A DNA stretch of 64,000 bases from Chitinophaga dinghuensis (GCF_003259435.1 NZ_QLMA01000001.1:744001-808000); one strand, 5' to 3'; positions 31,939 through 41,028 are shown, counted from the first letter of the stretch. The notes: generated from the letters alone by a model not told the origin. Numbers and translations are program-made.

Positions 31939-34470
31939 ATGGGAAAATTATCTACCCTTTTGCATTCGATTGCATTTTGCGTTGGTGGTTTGGCGTCGCA
32001 GGCAGCGATGGCACAATCCGGCATGAAAGTGATTCCGGTATCAGAAGATACCTATGTAAACAGCAACACCGCAGACGATGGCCGCAATGCCAATTACGGC
32101 TCCTCCACGCAGCTCCGTTTCCGGTATTCACAGAACAGTGCCAGCTCGGTTTACAACCTTATTACCTATCTTAAATTCAGTCTGAAAGGACTGGGCCTGC
32201 CCGCAGGAACGATCATTGATTCCGCCACGATGCAGGGAACGGTTTATTATTCTCAGACAGGCGCTGGTCATATGTGGCATGTATTGCCAGTGGCCAATAA
32301 TACCTGGACGGAGACTACTGTTACCTGGAATAATAAACCAGGTATTGGTCCGGATACATTGAGCGTAGTAGCCAAGCCAGCGGATGCTATTGGAGATTCT
32401 ACGCCTTACACTGCGCTCTGGCGCGGGTTGAGCAGCAGGGTACAATCGGCGCTCAAAGCAGATTCCCTCGTTTCTTTCGCGATCTATACCCGACTGAATT
32501 CATCAGCGAATACCTCTATGTATTCCAGGGAATGGACCGTACCCATGCAACGCCCTCAGCTGACGATCTACTATCATCAGGATACGAGTGTGGTAGTGCC
32601 TCCGCCGGCGCGGCAGGTAGAAACGCGCAAGCATAACCTGAACATCATCTACTTCCTGCCTACGGATGTAGATACCGTGGCAGGCTATCGGCAACGCCTA
32701 AACGGTATTATGCTGCAAACGCAGGATTTTTATCGTAAATGGATGAACTATTACGGCTACACGAATGAGACATTCGGCTTGCGTAAAGACAGCGATGGAC
32801 TGGTGAAAATCAGTATCCTCCATGGTTTATATGATCGTACGCATTATCCTTATGATGGAGGCGGCACCCAAATTATCCCGGAAGTAAACGCGTTTTTTGC
32901 GGCGAACCCTGGTGAGAAAAACAGTACGCATACGCTGGTGATCCTGCCACAGGATGATTATAATCCTTTCTATGGTTTGGGTAATGGCTGGTGCTTTGCG
33001 CTGGATAATCCCAATATAGATACGAGCTATTTCGCCACAGGCGGCACTTCCGCCTATATCGGCGGATTGGTGCATGAGCTGGGACATGGCCTGAACCTGC
33101 CGCATGATAAAGAAAAAGTATCCGAAAAGAATGATCCTGCCAAAGGTACTGCCCTCATGGGCAGCGGGAACCAGACTTACGGTCGCGCCCCTACGTTTAT
33201 GACCGCTGGCGAATGCGCTATCCTGCATACTTGTGAGGTATTCAGAACAGAAGATGCTATTACCGATTTATATGGTGGCGGAAATGCTTCATTTACGAAT
33301 TTCCATTCCAACTATAGCAACGGTAATATTAACTTGTCTGGTAAATTCACCACTACCAAAGCGATCAGTTCTATCGTTATCTACAATGATCAGGATGATG
33401 ATGGCGCCAACTATGATCAGCTGGCCTGGGTGGGCACGCTGGTTGGCAGCGATAGCTTTAATGTATCTATGCCAGTGGCGGAGTTCTGGAAGAAATACAG
33501 TACTTACACGTTGCGCATTAAATTCGTATTTGCGAATGGTTCCTCAAAAGATATCACCTATCCATATCGCTTCGATAATAACATTCCGGTAATAGACATC
33601 AATTTCGGCCCTGGCAACAGACCAGATGGTATTACGCCAGTAGCGGATACGTATATACGAAATGGTAGTTATGCCAATACCAATTATGGAAATGATTCTT
33701 CCCTGAGCGTGAAGCCTGATCCCAACAGCGGTTATAAACGGGAGACATTCCTGAAGTTCCGACTGAGTGATTATGCAGGTAATTTAGCTCATGTAGACAC
33801 GGTTCGGTTGAGTCTGAAAGTGCGTGGCGTAAATACGAATGGCGGAAAAACCAATCTGGTCGTGAAATGGGCTGCCAAAACCAACTGGGATAACAGCGAC
33901 GCTAACAGTCTCACCTGGAATAAATGGACAGCTGACGGCACTTATATCGATTCTCTCAACGCCGGATTTTACTATGGCGGCAACTGGATGACCTGGAACA
34001 TCAGTAAAGATACTTTGCTAAAGCGTATCCGTAGTGGCGATTCCCTGTTGGTATTCCATGTATATGGCGTTTTCACCGGTACAGATGCCAGTACCTCAGA
34101 TATCACCTTCTTTGCAAATGAATCTGCTCTTGCCGGCGACAGGCCATCCTTGTCATTGCTGGAGAACAGCGCACTGCAACCTTTATCGGCGCCTGCTTCC
34201 ATGAACAAGCAGTCGGCCGCTATGTACAGTATGAAACTGGCTGATGGGTTACAGGTATATCCTAACCCTGTCGCCTCTACGCTGAATGTAAACGCAGCAG
34301 CGGGAGGTAGCGCCCTAATTAGTAATAGCAATGGCGTGTATGTAAGGAGAGTAATGCTGACAAAAGGAAATGGTAATAGTATTGGAGTGGGAGATCTGCC
34401 AGCGGGTACCTACTACCTGCAGCCGGAGAAAGGTAACTATGCTCCTGTGAAATTTATCATAGCGAGATAG
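31939..34470 (+). CDS. Metzincin-like protein with two DNRLRE domains and type IX sorting tail
   Basis: An 843-residue secreted protein. Signal peptide 1-25 (cleavage near MAQSG). DNRLRE-like carbohydrate/adhesion domains at about 30-210 (EDTYVNSN..YGSSTQL) and 566-745 (VADTYIRNG..NYGNDSSL). Between them lies a zinc peptidase-like region with HELGHGLNLPHD (His379, Glu380, His383, His389). The C-terminal ~70 residues (LQVYPNPV..., ending VKFIIAR) form a type IX secretion sorting domain. The Gly usual at the third metzincin position is replaced by Asn. Substrate unknown. Confidence 0.78.
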   Translation: MGKLSTLLHSIAFCVGGLASQAAMAQSGMKVIPVSEDTYVNSNTADDGRNANYGSSTQLRFRYSQNSASSVYNLITYLKFSLKGLGLPAGTIIDSATMQGTVYYSQTGAGHMWHVLPVANNTWTETTVTWNNKPGIGPDTLSVVAKPADAIGDSTPYTALWRGLSSRVQSALKADSLVSFAIYTRLNSSANTSMYSREWTVPMQRPQLTIYYHQDTSVVVPPPARQVETRKHNLNIIYFLPTDVDTVAGYRQRLNGIMLQTQDFYRKWMNYYGYTNETFGLRKDSDGLVKISILHGLYDRTHYPYDGGGTQIIPEVNAFFAANPGEKNSTHTLVILPQDDYNPFYGLGNGWCFALDNPNIDTSYFATGGTSAYIGGLVHELGHGLNLPHDKEKVSEKNDPAKGTALMGSGNQTYGRAPTFMTAGECAILHTCEVFRTEDAITDLYGGGNASFTNFHSNYSNGNINLSGKFTTTKAISSIVIYNDQDDDGANYDQLAWVGTLVGSDSFNVSMPVAEFWKKYSTYTLRIKFVFANGSSKDITYPYRFDNNIPVIDINFGPGNRPDGITPVADTYIRNGSYANTNYGNDSSLSVKPDPNSGYKRETFLKFRLSDYAGNLAHVDTVRLSLKVRGVNTNGGKTNLVVKWAAKTNWDNSDANSLTWNKWTADGTYIDSLNAGFYYGGNWMTWNISKDTLLKRIRSGDSLLVFHVYGVFTGTDASTSDITFFANESALAGDRPSLSLLENSALQPLSAPASMNKQSAAMYSMKLADGLQVYPNPVASTLNVNAAAGGSALISNSNGVYVRRVMLTKGNGNSIGVGDLPAGTYYLQPEKGNYAPVKFIIAR

Positions 34471-34506
34471 GTAAAAGTTATAGCATACATGCATGAAGAA
34501 TAAAAG

Positions 34507-34537
34507 AAAGGGCCTGACGCTTGACGTCAGGCCCTTT
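34507..34537. terminator. Bidirectional terminator between convergent genes
   Basis: AAAGGGCCTGACG (34507-34519) pairs perfectly with its complement at 34525-34537 around a 5-base loop, followed by T5; A-rich on the other side. Confidence 0.85.
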
Positions 34538-34570
34538 TTGATTTGTTTTGATGTAGGTAGTACGTTTATA

Positions 34571-35338
34571 TTAAGTAGCACTTGAATCTCTGGAGATCAT
34601 CTTTGTGTGCATAGAATAAGTTTTATCCCTACTGTAAAGGAAGAGGCAACTGCCGTTGCGGATGCGCTCAATTACTTTGCGGTGAACGCTTTCAGGAATG
34701 GCAGGACAGCCGAGGCTTCTGCCAATATATCCTTGTGATTTTATGAGCGATTCATTCACATAATTGGCACTGTGCATTACGATGCCACGAGCCATTGCAT
34801 TGTCGTTGATGCCGGCTTCTTCTCCCTGTAAACGCAGCGACAAACCATGTTCGCCTCTGTAGGAATCGCCTGTCACGAAGAAACCAAGACTGCTCATAAA
34901 GCTGTTCGGACGGTTAGAAAAATTATTGGCACTTACAGTACCGGAATTTCTACCGTGAGACACCAGTGTATTGAACAACAGCATTTTATTCTGTAAGTCA
35001 ATTACAAAGAGTCTTTTCTTAGTGGAAGGGAGACTAAAATCAATAATAGAAAGTACTTGATCATTCTTGATTTTTCCTTCTTCATTCAGCTTATTATACC
35101 CTTGCATGGCATAGTCGAACGCTTCGCGGGATAGTCCTAACGAATCGAGCGCTAATTCATCATAAAGGCTTACTTCTTCTACCTGTAAAGAATCCTGAGC
35201 TGGTTGGCCGGTGGAGACATGTTTGGCTGTTAGAATATTCTTGCCTGTGGTACTAAAAGAGGTAATAAGGAATGCAAACGCACATACTGTTACTGCAAAA
35301 ACCAACGGTTTTATCACTTGCTTCTTTTTCAATTTCAC
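34571..35338 (-). CDS. Murein L,D-transpeptidase (YkuD_2-like)
   Basis: A 255-residue exported enzyme (signal/anchor residues 8-30) of the L,D-transpeptidase catalytic-domain family that forms 3-3 peptidoglycan cross-links or attaches lipoproteins. The catalytic segment is LGCPAIP with Cys211, preceded by a His in GIVMHSANYV. Between these, SNRPNSFMSSLGFFVTGDSYRGEHG has the family's spacing. It acts in the periplasm. A 44-residue tail after the catalytic Cys ends in a Ser-rich stretch. Confidence 0.85.
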   Translation of the reverse strand: MKLKKKQVIKPLVFAVTVCAFAFLITSFSTTGKNILTAKHVSTGQPAQDSLQVEEVSLYDELALDSLGLSREAFDYAMQGYNKLNEEGKIKNDQVLSIIDFSLPSTKKRLFVIDLQNKMLLFNTLVSHGRNSGTVSANNFSNRPNSFMSSLGFFVTGDSYRGEHGLSLRLQGEEAGINDNAMARGIVMHSANYVNESLIKSQGYIGRSLGCPAIPESVHRKVIERIRNGSCLFLYSRDKTYSMHTKMISRDSSAT

Positions 35339-35576
35339 GCCGTAGTTGTTTTAGTTAATTACATTGATTGTTTGGTGGATTTTTTAAAAAATCGAGTAAA
35401 ACGAATTTACCGATTTTCTCATGGAGATAGCTCACTGAAATGTTGCTTCAGTCTGCTTGTAATGTTATTTTAACAGTTATTTGACATAGGTCGATAAAAT
35501 GTATATATCTTAAATTTAAAGACAAGGATTGTATATAGGCGGACAATATCAGTAAATCGTATACAGGCATTGCGTC

Positions 35577-35584
35577 TATCTTTG
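35577..35584 (+). promoter_or_regulatory. -7-like element upstream of the DUF885 gene
   Basis: TATCTTTG matches TAnnTTTG, but no TTTG lies 17-23 bases upstream. It precedes a hairpin/T-run (35627-35660), so a transcript from here could terminate before the DUF885 start. Confidence 0.45.
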
Positions 35585-35626
35585 TTTTGACGTTTCGTAA
35601 AAGAGAAAAGCAGCCATAAAAAATAC

Positions 35627-35661
35627 CAGGCCGGTAATGAAAATGCCGGCCTGTTTTATTA
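35627..35661 (+). terminator. Hairpin with T-run inside the DUF885 leader
   Basis: CAGGCCGG (35627-35634) pairs with CCGGCCTG (35646-35653) around an 11-base loop; TTTTATT follows. It lies between the -7 element and the signal-peptide ATG at 35694. Confidence 0.6.
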
Positions 35662-35693
35662 ATTTTTCAGTCGATTCAAATCCTTCACTTTAT

Positions 35694-37400
35694 ATGAAAA
35701 CATTATTTGTTTCCCTTATGTGCCTATGCCTGTTGCGGGCAGTACCGGTGGTTGCGGAGTCGCCGGTAACAGCATTGATTCAGCGGGTAGATGCCGACGT
35801 AAATGGACTAAACCGAGTATATATCTTCCGGAATAGTCCTGAATATTTCAACCGCATGGGGATCTACTATAATGATGTATTGAAAGAACTTCAAAGGATT
35901 AACTTTAAATCGTTGTCTGTAGGTGAGCAGGTAGACTATATTCTCTTGCAACGGAATATCCGCCATGAGCTGGGAAACCTGCAAACTAACGCCAATCTGT
36001 ATACGCAAATAAAACCGCTTATTCCTTTTGCAGACGATATTATGGCCTTGCAGATCAAGCGTCGGCGGGGCGATAAGCCGGATGCACAACAAGTTGCCGC
36101 CACATTAGGAAAAGTACAGACCAGCTTGCAAACCGCGCTCGCCGCATCAGATAAGCAAAGTGGTTATAATGCTGTGGCCTACCGCAAGGCTGCTGAGGTA
36201 GTGAACGAATTAGAGAAAGGCTTGGAAAACGTATATGACTTTTACTATGGTTATGATCCGCAATTCAGTTGGTGGGTGAAAGAACCCTACCGGAAAGTAG
36301 ATAGTTTGCTCGCCAGATACAGTGATCAATTGGATAATGTGCTCGCGGATAAAGCCGATAAATCCCTCGATGTTTCCGGTATCAAAGGAACGCCCATTGG
36401 TAAGGATGCATTGGAAGAACTCCTGCAATTTGAAATGATTCCCTATGCTCCTGAAGATCTGGTGGCGATTGCCAATAAAGAATTTGCCTGGTGTGATGCA
36501 GAAATGAAGAAAGCTGCCGCGGAGATGGGCTATGGTAATGATTGGAAGAAAGCCCTAGAAAAGATTAAAGAAAATCATGTAGCGCCAGGCGATCAGCCAG
36601 CACTCATCAACAGGCTGGCAAATGAAGCCATCAGGTATGTGGAAGATAGGCACCTGGTAACGATTCCTGAGTTGGCTAAGGAAAGCTGGCGTATGTACAT
36701 GCTCACCAAAGAACAACAACGTTTTGCGCCTTTTTTCCTGGGCGGGCCCTCTATACTCATCGCCTATCCGACGATAGATATGGATGAAGCTTCCAAGGAA
36801 ATGAGTCTGCGTAGCAATAACTACGGATTTGCACATGCTACCGTATTCCATGAATTAATACCAGGTCATAACCTGCAAGGCTATATGAATCAGCGCTACA
36901 AGTCCTACCGGCAAGAATTCAGTACGCCATTCTCCGTAGAGGGGTGGGCGTTATACTGGGAAATGCTCCTCTGGGATAAAGGCTTTCATGCCACTCCTGA
37001 AGAAAAAGTAGGCGCACTCTTCTGGCGTATGCATCGTTGTGCAAGGATTATTTTCTCCCTGAATTATCATTTGGGTAAATGGACGCCGCAACAGTGCATC
37101 GACTTCCTGGTAGAGAGAGTGGGGCATGAGCGATTCAGCGCAGAGTCGGAAGTACGGCGGTCTTTCACTGGAGGCTATGGTCCGTTATATCAGATCGCGT
37201 ACATGATGGGCGGTCTGCAGTTGCGCGCATTGCATAAGGAAATGGTAGACAGTGGTAAAATGACAGAACTGGCTTTCCATGATACCTTCCTGCAGGAAGG
37301 GCCCATTCCGATAGAAATGTACCGTGCCATTATCATGAAACAGCCGCTCAGTCCGGATTATAAATCACAATGGCGTTTTGCCGATCATCTGATTAAATAA
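35694..37400 (+). CDS. DUF885 family exported metallopeptidase-like protein
   Basis: A 568-residue protein from ATG 35694, with signal peptide (MKTLFVSLMCLCLLRAVPVVAES). The in-frame ATG 35637 would add 19 residues encoded within the leader hairpin. It has the HELIPGHNLQ zinc-type motif (His386, Glu387, His392) with a later EGWALYWEMLLWD segment, both typical of DUF885. The family is predicted to be zincin-like, though activity is largely untested. It is followed 24 bases later by the Fpg-like gene, perhaps in one transcript. Confidence 0.82.
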   Translation: MKTLFVSLMCLCLLRAVPVVAESPVTALIQRVDADVNGLNRVYIFRNSPEYFNRMGIYYNDVLKELQRINFKSLSVGEQVDYILLQRNIRHELGNLQTNANLYTQIKPLIPFADDIMALQIKRRRGDKPDAQQVAATLGKVQTSLQTALAASDKQSGYNAVAYRKAAEVVNELEKGLENVYDFYYGYDPQFSWWVKEPYRKVDSLLARYSDQLDNVLADKADKSLDVSGIKGTPIGKDALEELLQFEMIPYAPEDLVAIANKEFAWCDAEMKKAAAEMGYGNDWKKALEKIKENHVAPGDQPALINRLANEAIRYVEDRHLVTIPELAKESWRMYMLTKEQQRFAPFFLGGPSILIAYPTIDMDEASKEMSLRSNNYGFAHATVFHELIPGHNLQGYMNQRYKSYRQEFSTPFSVEGWALYWEMLLWDKGFHATPEEKVGALFWRMHRCARIIFSLNYHLGKWTPQQCIDFLVERVGHERFSAESEVRRSFTGGYGPLYQIAYMMGGLQLRALHKEMVDSGKMTELAFHDTFLQEGPIPIEMYRAIIMKQPLSPDYKSQWRFADHLIK

Positions 37401-37424
37401 CTTACTTTTAGGAAAAAGGGAACC

Positions 37425-38201
37425 ATGCCTGAATTACCTGATCTGGAAGTCTTTCAGCAAAATCTGTCCAAGGTATTGCTGAAGAAAAAGTTAGAAGACA
37501 TTGAAGTGCCTGTGACAAAGAAGCTCAATGTTACTATCGCGGCGCTTAAAAAAGCCTTGGTAGGGCAAACGCTGACGGATATACGCCGGTCGGGGAAAGA
37601 GCTGGATTTTATCTTTGGAAAATCTCATACGCTGGCCATGCATATGATGTTGCATGGAAAATTATATTTGCTCAAAGCCGGAGAAGAACAAAAATTTACG
37701 ATCGCTTTATTGCATTTCACTGGTGGACATACCTTGGCGTTAACTGATTTTCAGCGGGCAGCGGCGCTTACGCTCGATCCGCCGGCAAAAGAGGCTCCGG
37801 ATGCGCTTTCCAAAGATTTCAATGCGAAGTGGTTAACGGAGACCCTGGCCAAGAAGAAGACGACCATTAAGAAATTCCTGACGGACCAGCATCAGGTATT
37901 GGGTATCGGCAATGCCTATGCGGATGAAATCCTTTACACGGCACGTATCTCTCCATTTTCCATTTGTAGCAAAATACCAGAGAAAAAGGTGGCAGACCTG
38001 GTGAAAGCTGTACAGAAAGTATTGAAAGACGCGATTACAAAGATCAATAAAAGTCATCCTGGCATCATTGCAGGCGAAGTGAGGGATTTTATGCAGGTAC
38101 ATGTGCCCAGGAAAGAGAAGAGCCCTGGAGGCTATCCTATTAAGCACCTCGATAAGGGAGGCCGCACTTATTACACGGATGAGCAGGAATTGTATAAATA
38201 A
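37425..38201 (+). CDS. Fpg/Nei-family DNA glycosylase without zinc-finger cysteines
   Basis: A 258-residue base-excision repair glycosylase/AP lyase that removes oxidised bases. It begins MPELPDLE (catalytic Pro2 and Glu3) and has the SGKELDF Lys region. The helix-two-turns-helix motif is intact (QVLGIGNAYADEILYTARI). The C-terminal finger has no Cys at all; it reads KSPGGYPIKHLDKGG and then GGRTYYTDEQELYK, retaining the Arg of the GGR turn. This is a zincless finger. Length is near normal. Substrate range is not predictable. Confidence 0.82.
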   Translation: MPELPDLEVFQQNLSKVLLKKKLEDIEVPVTKKLNVTIAALKKALVGQTLTDIRRSGKELDFIFGKSHTLAMHMMLHGKLYLLKAGEEQKFTIALLHFTGGHTLALTDFQRAAALTLDPPAKEAPDALSKDFNAKWLTETLAKKKTTIKKFLTDQHQVLGIGNAYADEILYTARISPFSICSKIPEKKVADLVKAVQKVLKDAITKINKSHPGIIAGEVRDFMQVHVPRKEKSPGGYPIKHLDKGGRTYYTDEQELYK

Positions 38202-38239
38202 CTTTCGGGGGATGTAGAAATTATCTAGCAGAGAGTTAT

Positions 38240-38247
38240 TATCTTTA
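38240..38247 (+). promoter_or_regulatory. Weak -7 element of the phosphoesterase-like gene
   Basis: TATCTTTA, one base off TAnnTTTG, 32 bases before the ATG at 38280. No -33 box found. Confidence 0.4.
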
Positions 38248-38279
38248 CGCCCAATTATACCGGATATATCCCAAATACT

Positions 38280-39128
38280 ATGATCACAGAACGTCGTAAC
38301 TTCTTACGCAATGCCGGACTAGCTACCGGTTTGCTCTTTTTCCAAAAGCCCCTTTTCTCTCTTGCATCTGTTACTGAAAATGCCGCTGTTGTTGGGGGAG
38401 ATGCCAACAAACTACAAGTGCGTCATACCAATGATTTGCATGGCACTATGCCTGATTTCCTGACTAAAAACAAACAGGGTCTGTTGCTCGATGCTGGCAG
38501 TTTTTTGGGTAAGTCCGGGAAATACGCCACAGATCTGGAAATGATTCAGGCAATGAATGGTAAAGGATACCAGGCTGCGGGTATCGGGGTAAATGAGCTG
38601 GCTGCAGGACAGGAACATCTGGCTGCATTGCTGGAAGAAATGAAATTTCCGCTGGTCAACTGCAACTATGAATTTTCTGACGTTCGTTTGCAAAAAGGTA
38701 TCCGTAAATATGTTATCGTATATGCGGGACCGTATAAAATCGGTATTACCGGCGTAGGCGGGGACGTAAAAGGTGTCCGCGGCGTAGAGGTAAAAGATCC
38801 GCTGACTGCCGCTACAGCGGTGGCAGCACGCTTAAAACAGGAAATGGACTGCGACTATGTGATTTGTCTGTCCCACCTGGGATATGAGCGGGATCTGACT
38901 TTATTGAGTAATAAAAGCATGGTTTCCAATACAAGACATATCAATTATGTGATTGGCGGTGGCATACAGGGCGTTGTGCCCCGTACGCTTGTTGCCTGGA
39001 ACAAGGATAAAGAAGAAACAATTCTGCACCAGGGGCTGAGCACAAATGATGCTTACTGCCATCTGGACGTTCACTTTAATGAGAACAGGCAGCGCATTGG
39101 TATTGCTCCCCGCATGATGTGGGCTTAA
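38280..39128 (+). CDS. Tat-exported 5'-nucleotidase-like phosphoesterase, probably catalytically dead
   Basis: A 282-residue protein with a Tat signal (ERRNFLRNAGLATG). It aligns to the metallophosphatase domain of UshA-type 5'-nucleotidases through HTNDLHG, LLDAGSFLG, GVNELAAG, CLSHLGYERD and VIGGGIQG. The metal-site Asp and His of HTNDLHG are kept. However, the Asp after AG (usually AGD) is Ser, the GNHE Asn-His is changed to GVNE, and the late GHxH is changed to GGIQ. Three of the usual ligands are lost. It is short (no C-terminal substrate domain). Its stop overlaps the convergent SDR stop by a few bases. Confidence 0.75.
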   Translation: MITERRNFLRNAGLATGLLFFQKPLFSLASVTENAAVVGGDANKLQVRHTNDLHGTMPDFLTKNKQGLLLDAGSFLGKSGKYATDLEMIQAMNGKGYQAAGIGVNELAAGQEHLAALLEEMKFPLVNCNYEFSDVRLQKGIRKYVIVYAGPYKIGITGVGGDVKGVRGVEVKDPLTAATAVAARLKQEMDCDYVICLSHLGYERDLTLLSNKSMVSNTRHINYVIGGGIQGVVPRTLVAWNKDKEETILHQGLSTNDAYCHLDVHFNENRQRIGIAPRMMWA

Positions 39129-39967
39129 ATATTTGCAGCAGCTGTTGCTTCCTGTCTGAGGGAAGCAACAGCTGTTTGTTGACGCGTGTCTCCCGTTTCA
39201 TAAATATCCCCGGCAATCCTCTCCACCAATGTTTTCGGGAAAAATTTAGGTAGCCACGCATTCAGCTTGTTCGTAAACCCCGGAATAATCTCTGCCTTTC
39301 CGTTGAATAAACCCCTGATGGCAATCTTCGCCACTGCTTCCGATGTCATATTGAACCGATCCGCAATAGCGCGCGTGCGTGTACCCATACCTGCACGGTT
39401 TACAAAATCCGTATCTGTACTACCCGGACTCAAAGCACTCACGGAGATGCCTGTACGCCGCAGCTCATATCGCAGACTCCGCGTAAACGACAACGCGAAA
39501 GCCTTGGTGGCCGCATAAATATTCAAATAGGGAACCGGTTGGTAAGCGGTGGTACTCACTACATTCAGCAGGTAAGCCTTTTGAAACTTACGCAACACGG
39601 GTATGTATGCGTGAGAAAGACCCACCTGTGCACGGATATTCACATCAATGATATTGAACGAATTGGGCAGTGGAATATGTTCAAAAGCCCCGTTCAGTCC
39701 ATATCCTGCGTTATTCACTACCACTTGCAGCTGATCATGATATGGCGTGGTAAACTGCACCACTTTCTGCAATGCGTCTGTAGCGGATAAATCCTGGTGC
39801 AACGCATGCACATGCACCCGATAAGTAGCTGCCAGTGTAGTAGCCGTATCTTCCAGTGCCTGCCCATCCAGATCCACCAGTAGCAAATGATAATTTTTTT
39901 CGGCAAGTGCGGCGGCAATGGCTTTACCAATGCCTTTGGCAGCCCCGGTAACAAGTGCGTATGACAT
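39125..39967 (-). CDS. Short-chain dehydrogenase/reductase
   Basis: A 280-residue SDR. It has the classical cofactor motif TGAAKGIG near residue 7, NNAG at about 88, catalytic YAATK at about 150, and a preceding Ser in LNVVSTTAY. It is similar in shape to YqjQ/YdfG-type SDRs with a C-terminal hydrophobic extension. It follows the PhyH gene by 12 bases on the same strand, so the two are probably cotranscribed. Substrate unknown. Confidence 0.88.
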   Translation of the reverse strand: MSYALVTGAAKGIGKAIAAALAEKNYHLLLVDLDGQALEDTATTLAATYRVHVHALHQDLSATDALQKVVQFTTPYHDQLQVVVNNAGYGLNGAFEHIPLPNSFNIIDVNIRAQVGLSHAYIPVLRKFQKAYLLNVVSTTAYQPVPYLNIYAATKAFALSFTRSLRYELRRTGISVSALSPGSTDTDFVNRAGMGTRTRAIADRFNMTSEAVAKIAIRGLFNGKAEIIPGFTNKLNAWLPKFFPKTLVERIAGDIYETGDTRQQTAVASLRQEATAAANI

Positions 39968-39979
39968 CTTGAAGAAGTT

Positions 39980-40852
39980 TTAATGAGATGATTTTATCAA
40001 TTCCTTTTGTGTTGCTTTAGCAGTGGCCCACTGTGGTTTTCCGCCATATAAATGCGCCAGTTTATGGTAGAATGGAGTAGGACTGCCGGTATGTTTAGGC
40101 TGATAAGCGCCCGTGATAATGGGTATGTACATTACTCTACGGCGACTCTCCTCTCCAATATTGGGCGATTGCTGCACTCTATGCCATAACCGGCCATCAT
40201 GGATTGTTAGATCACCCGCCTCGATATTGAAGCCTACTTCTTTCTTATCCGGATGATGATCAATGAAATACTTCTTTCTGAAAAGCAGTCGGAATAAACT
40301 CTGTTTATGCGTGCCCGGTAGTACGCGTAATCCGCCGTTTTCCGTTGGGCAATCGTCCAGATGCAGGCCTACGTTCAGCATTGGCATAATACGGCTGCCG
40401 AGGAACAGGTCGCGCGGACTATCCGTATGCCATCCCAGTTGCCGGAACTGGCTATTGGCAGAGTTGACATAGTGATTTACTACGAGCCCGTCTTTTTCAT
40501 TTTCTCCGATGCGGCCATCATAGGGGCCGAGGAGTTGGAGTAGTGACTGGAGGCGCTCATCGCGGAGGAATTCACGTAATACATTGCTGTATTGAGAGGC
40601 AAATGCGATGCGTTGGATGAGTGGACTTCCATCTACATCGGTACCAAATTTAAGTGGGGTTCCATTGATTTTCTGGATGTCGTTGCGCAGGAGCAGGTCT
40701 TGAACTTGGTTGACCGCGTTGAGCAGCAGGTGAACGGTGTCCTGGTCGATGAAATTTTTAAATTGAATAAAACCATGTTGATGGAACCATGCAAGATGTT
40801 CGTTGGTTACCGTCTTATCCAGACGGAACACTGGTTGGCGATTCGTTTTCAT
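39980..40852 (-). CDS. Phytanoyl-CoA dioxygenase (PhyH)-family protein
   Basis: A 290-residue Fe(II)/2-oxoglutarate oxygenase. The iron-binding HTD of LGWHTDSPRD is near residue 140 and the distal His of TIHDGRLWHRV near 215, followed by an Arg that binds 2-oxoglutarate. It hydroxylates an unknown substrate; PhyH family members act on fatty acyl-CoA, antibiotics or small metabolites. It starts at ATG 40852, about 80 bases behind the Cys-rich leader ORF. The pair with the SDR could oxidise then reduce or dehydrate the same metabolite; that is inference. Confidence 0.85.
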   Translation of the reverse strand: MKTNRQPVFRLDKTVTNEHLAWFHQHGFIQFKNFIDQDTVHLLLNAVNQVQDLLLRNDIQKINGTPLKFGTDVDGSPLIQRIAFASQYSNVLREFLRDERLQSLLQLLGPYDGRIGENEKDGLVVNHYVNSANSQFRQLGWHTDSPRDLFLGSRIMPMLNVGLHLDDCPTENGGLRVLPGTHKQSLFRLLFRKKYFIDHHPDKKEVGFNIEAGDLTIHDGRLWHRVQQSPNIGEESRRRVMYIPIITGAYQPKHTGSPTPFYHKLAHLYGGKPQWATAKATQKELIKSSH

Positions 40853-40935
40853 GACGAATTAGTTTGTAGGCGGTGAACAAAAAGATTAATGCTGTGGGGC
40901 GGAATTAGGTGGGATTACCGCGAAGGTGGTGGGTA

Positions 40936-41028
40936 TTAACAACAACAATATCCAGGACGCATTGAGATCGTCTTGTGTTTCGCCTGCTGGCGATTAACCT
41001 GAGAAATAAGTGTTGTTAAGTGTTTCAT
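40936..41028 (-). CDS. 30-residue ORF ending Tyr-Cys-Cys-Cys, possible leader peptide
   Basis: An ATG at 41028 opens 30 codons ending at a TAA (40938-40936). The peptide begins MKHLTTLISQVNRQQAKHK and ends RPGYCCC. It is placed about 30 bases after a canonical promoter and 83 bases before the PhyH start on the same strand. The tract between the stop and PhyH is C-rich and G-poor on the transcript strand (about 32 C to 8 G in 86 bases). I recognise no family. A Cys-codon attenuation leader or small signalling peptide are the options. Confidence 0.5.
   Translation of the reverse strand: MKHLTTLISQVNRQQAKHKTISMRPGYCCC

Noticed and set aside
35637..35693. ATG extending DUF885 upstream
   Set aside because: It lies in the leader hairpin, and the signal peptide begins cleanly at ATG 35694.
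40936..41028. Lanthipeptide or other modified-peptide precursor reading of the Cys-rich ORF
   Set aside because: No modification, protease or transporter gene is next to it; the following genes are a PhyH and an SDR. The three Cys are at the very end with no core/leader pattern. I cannot exclude it fully.
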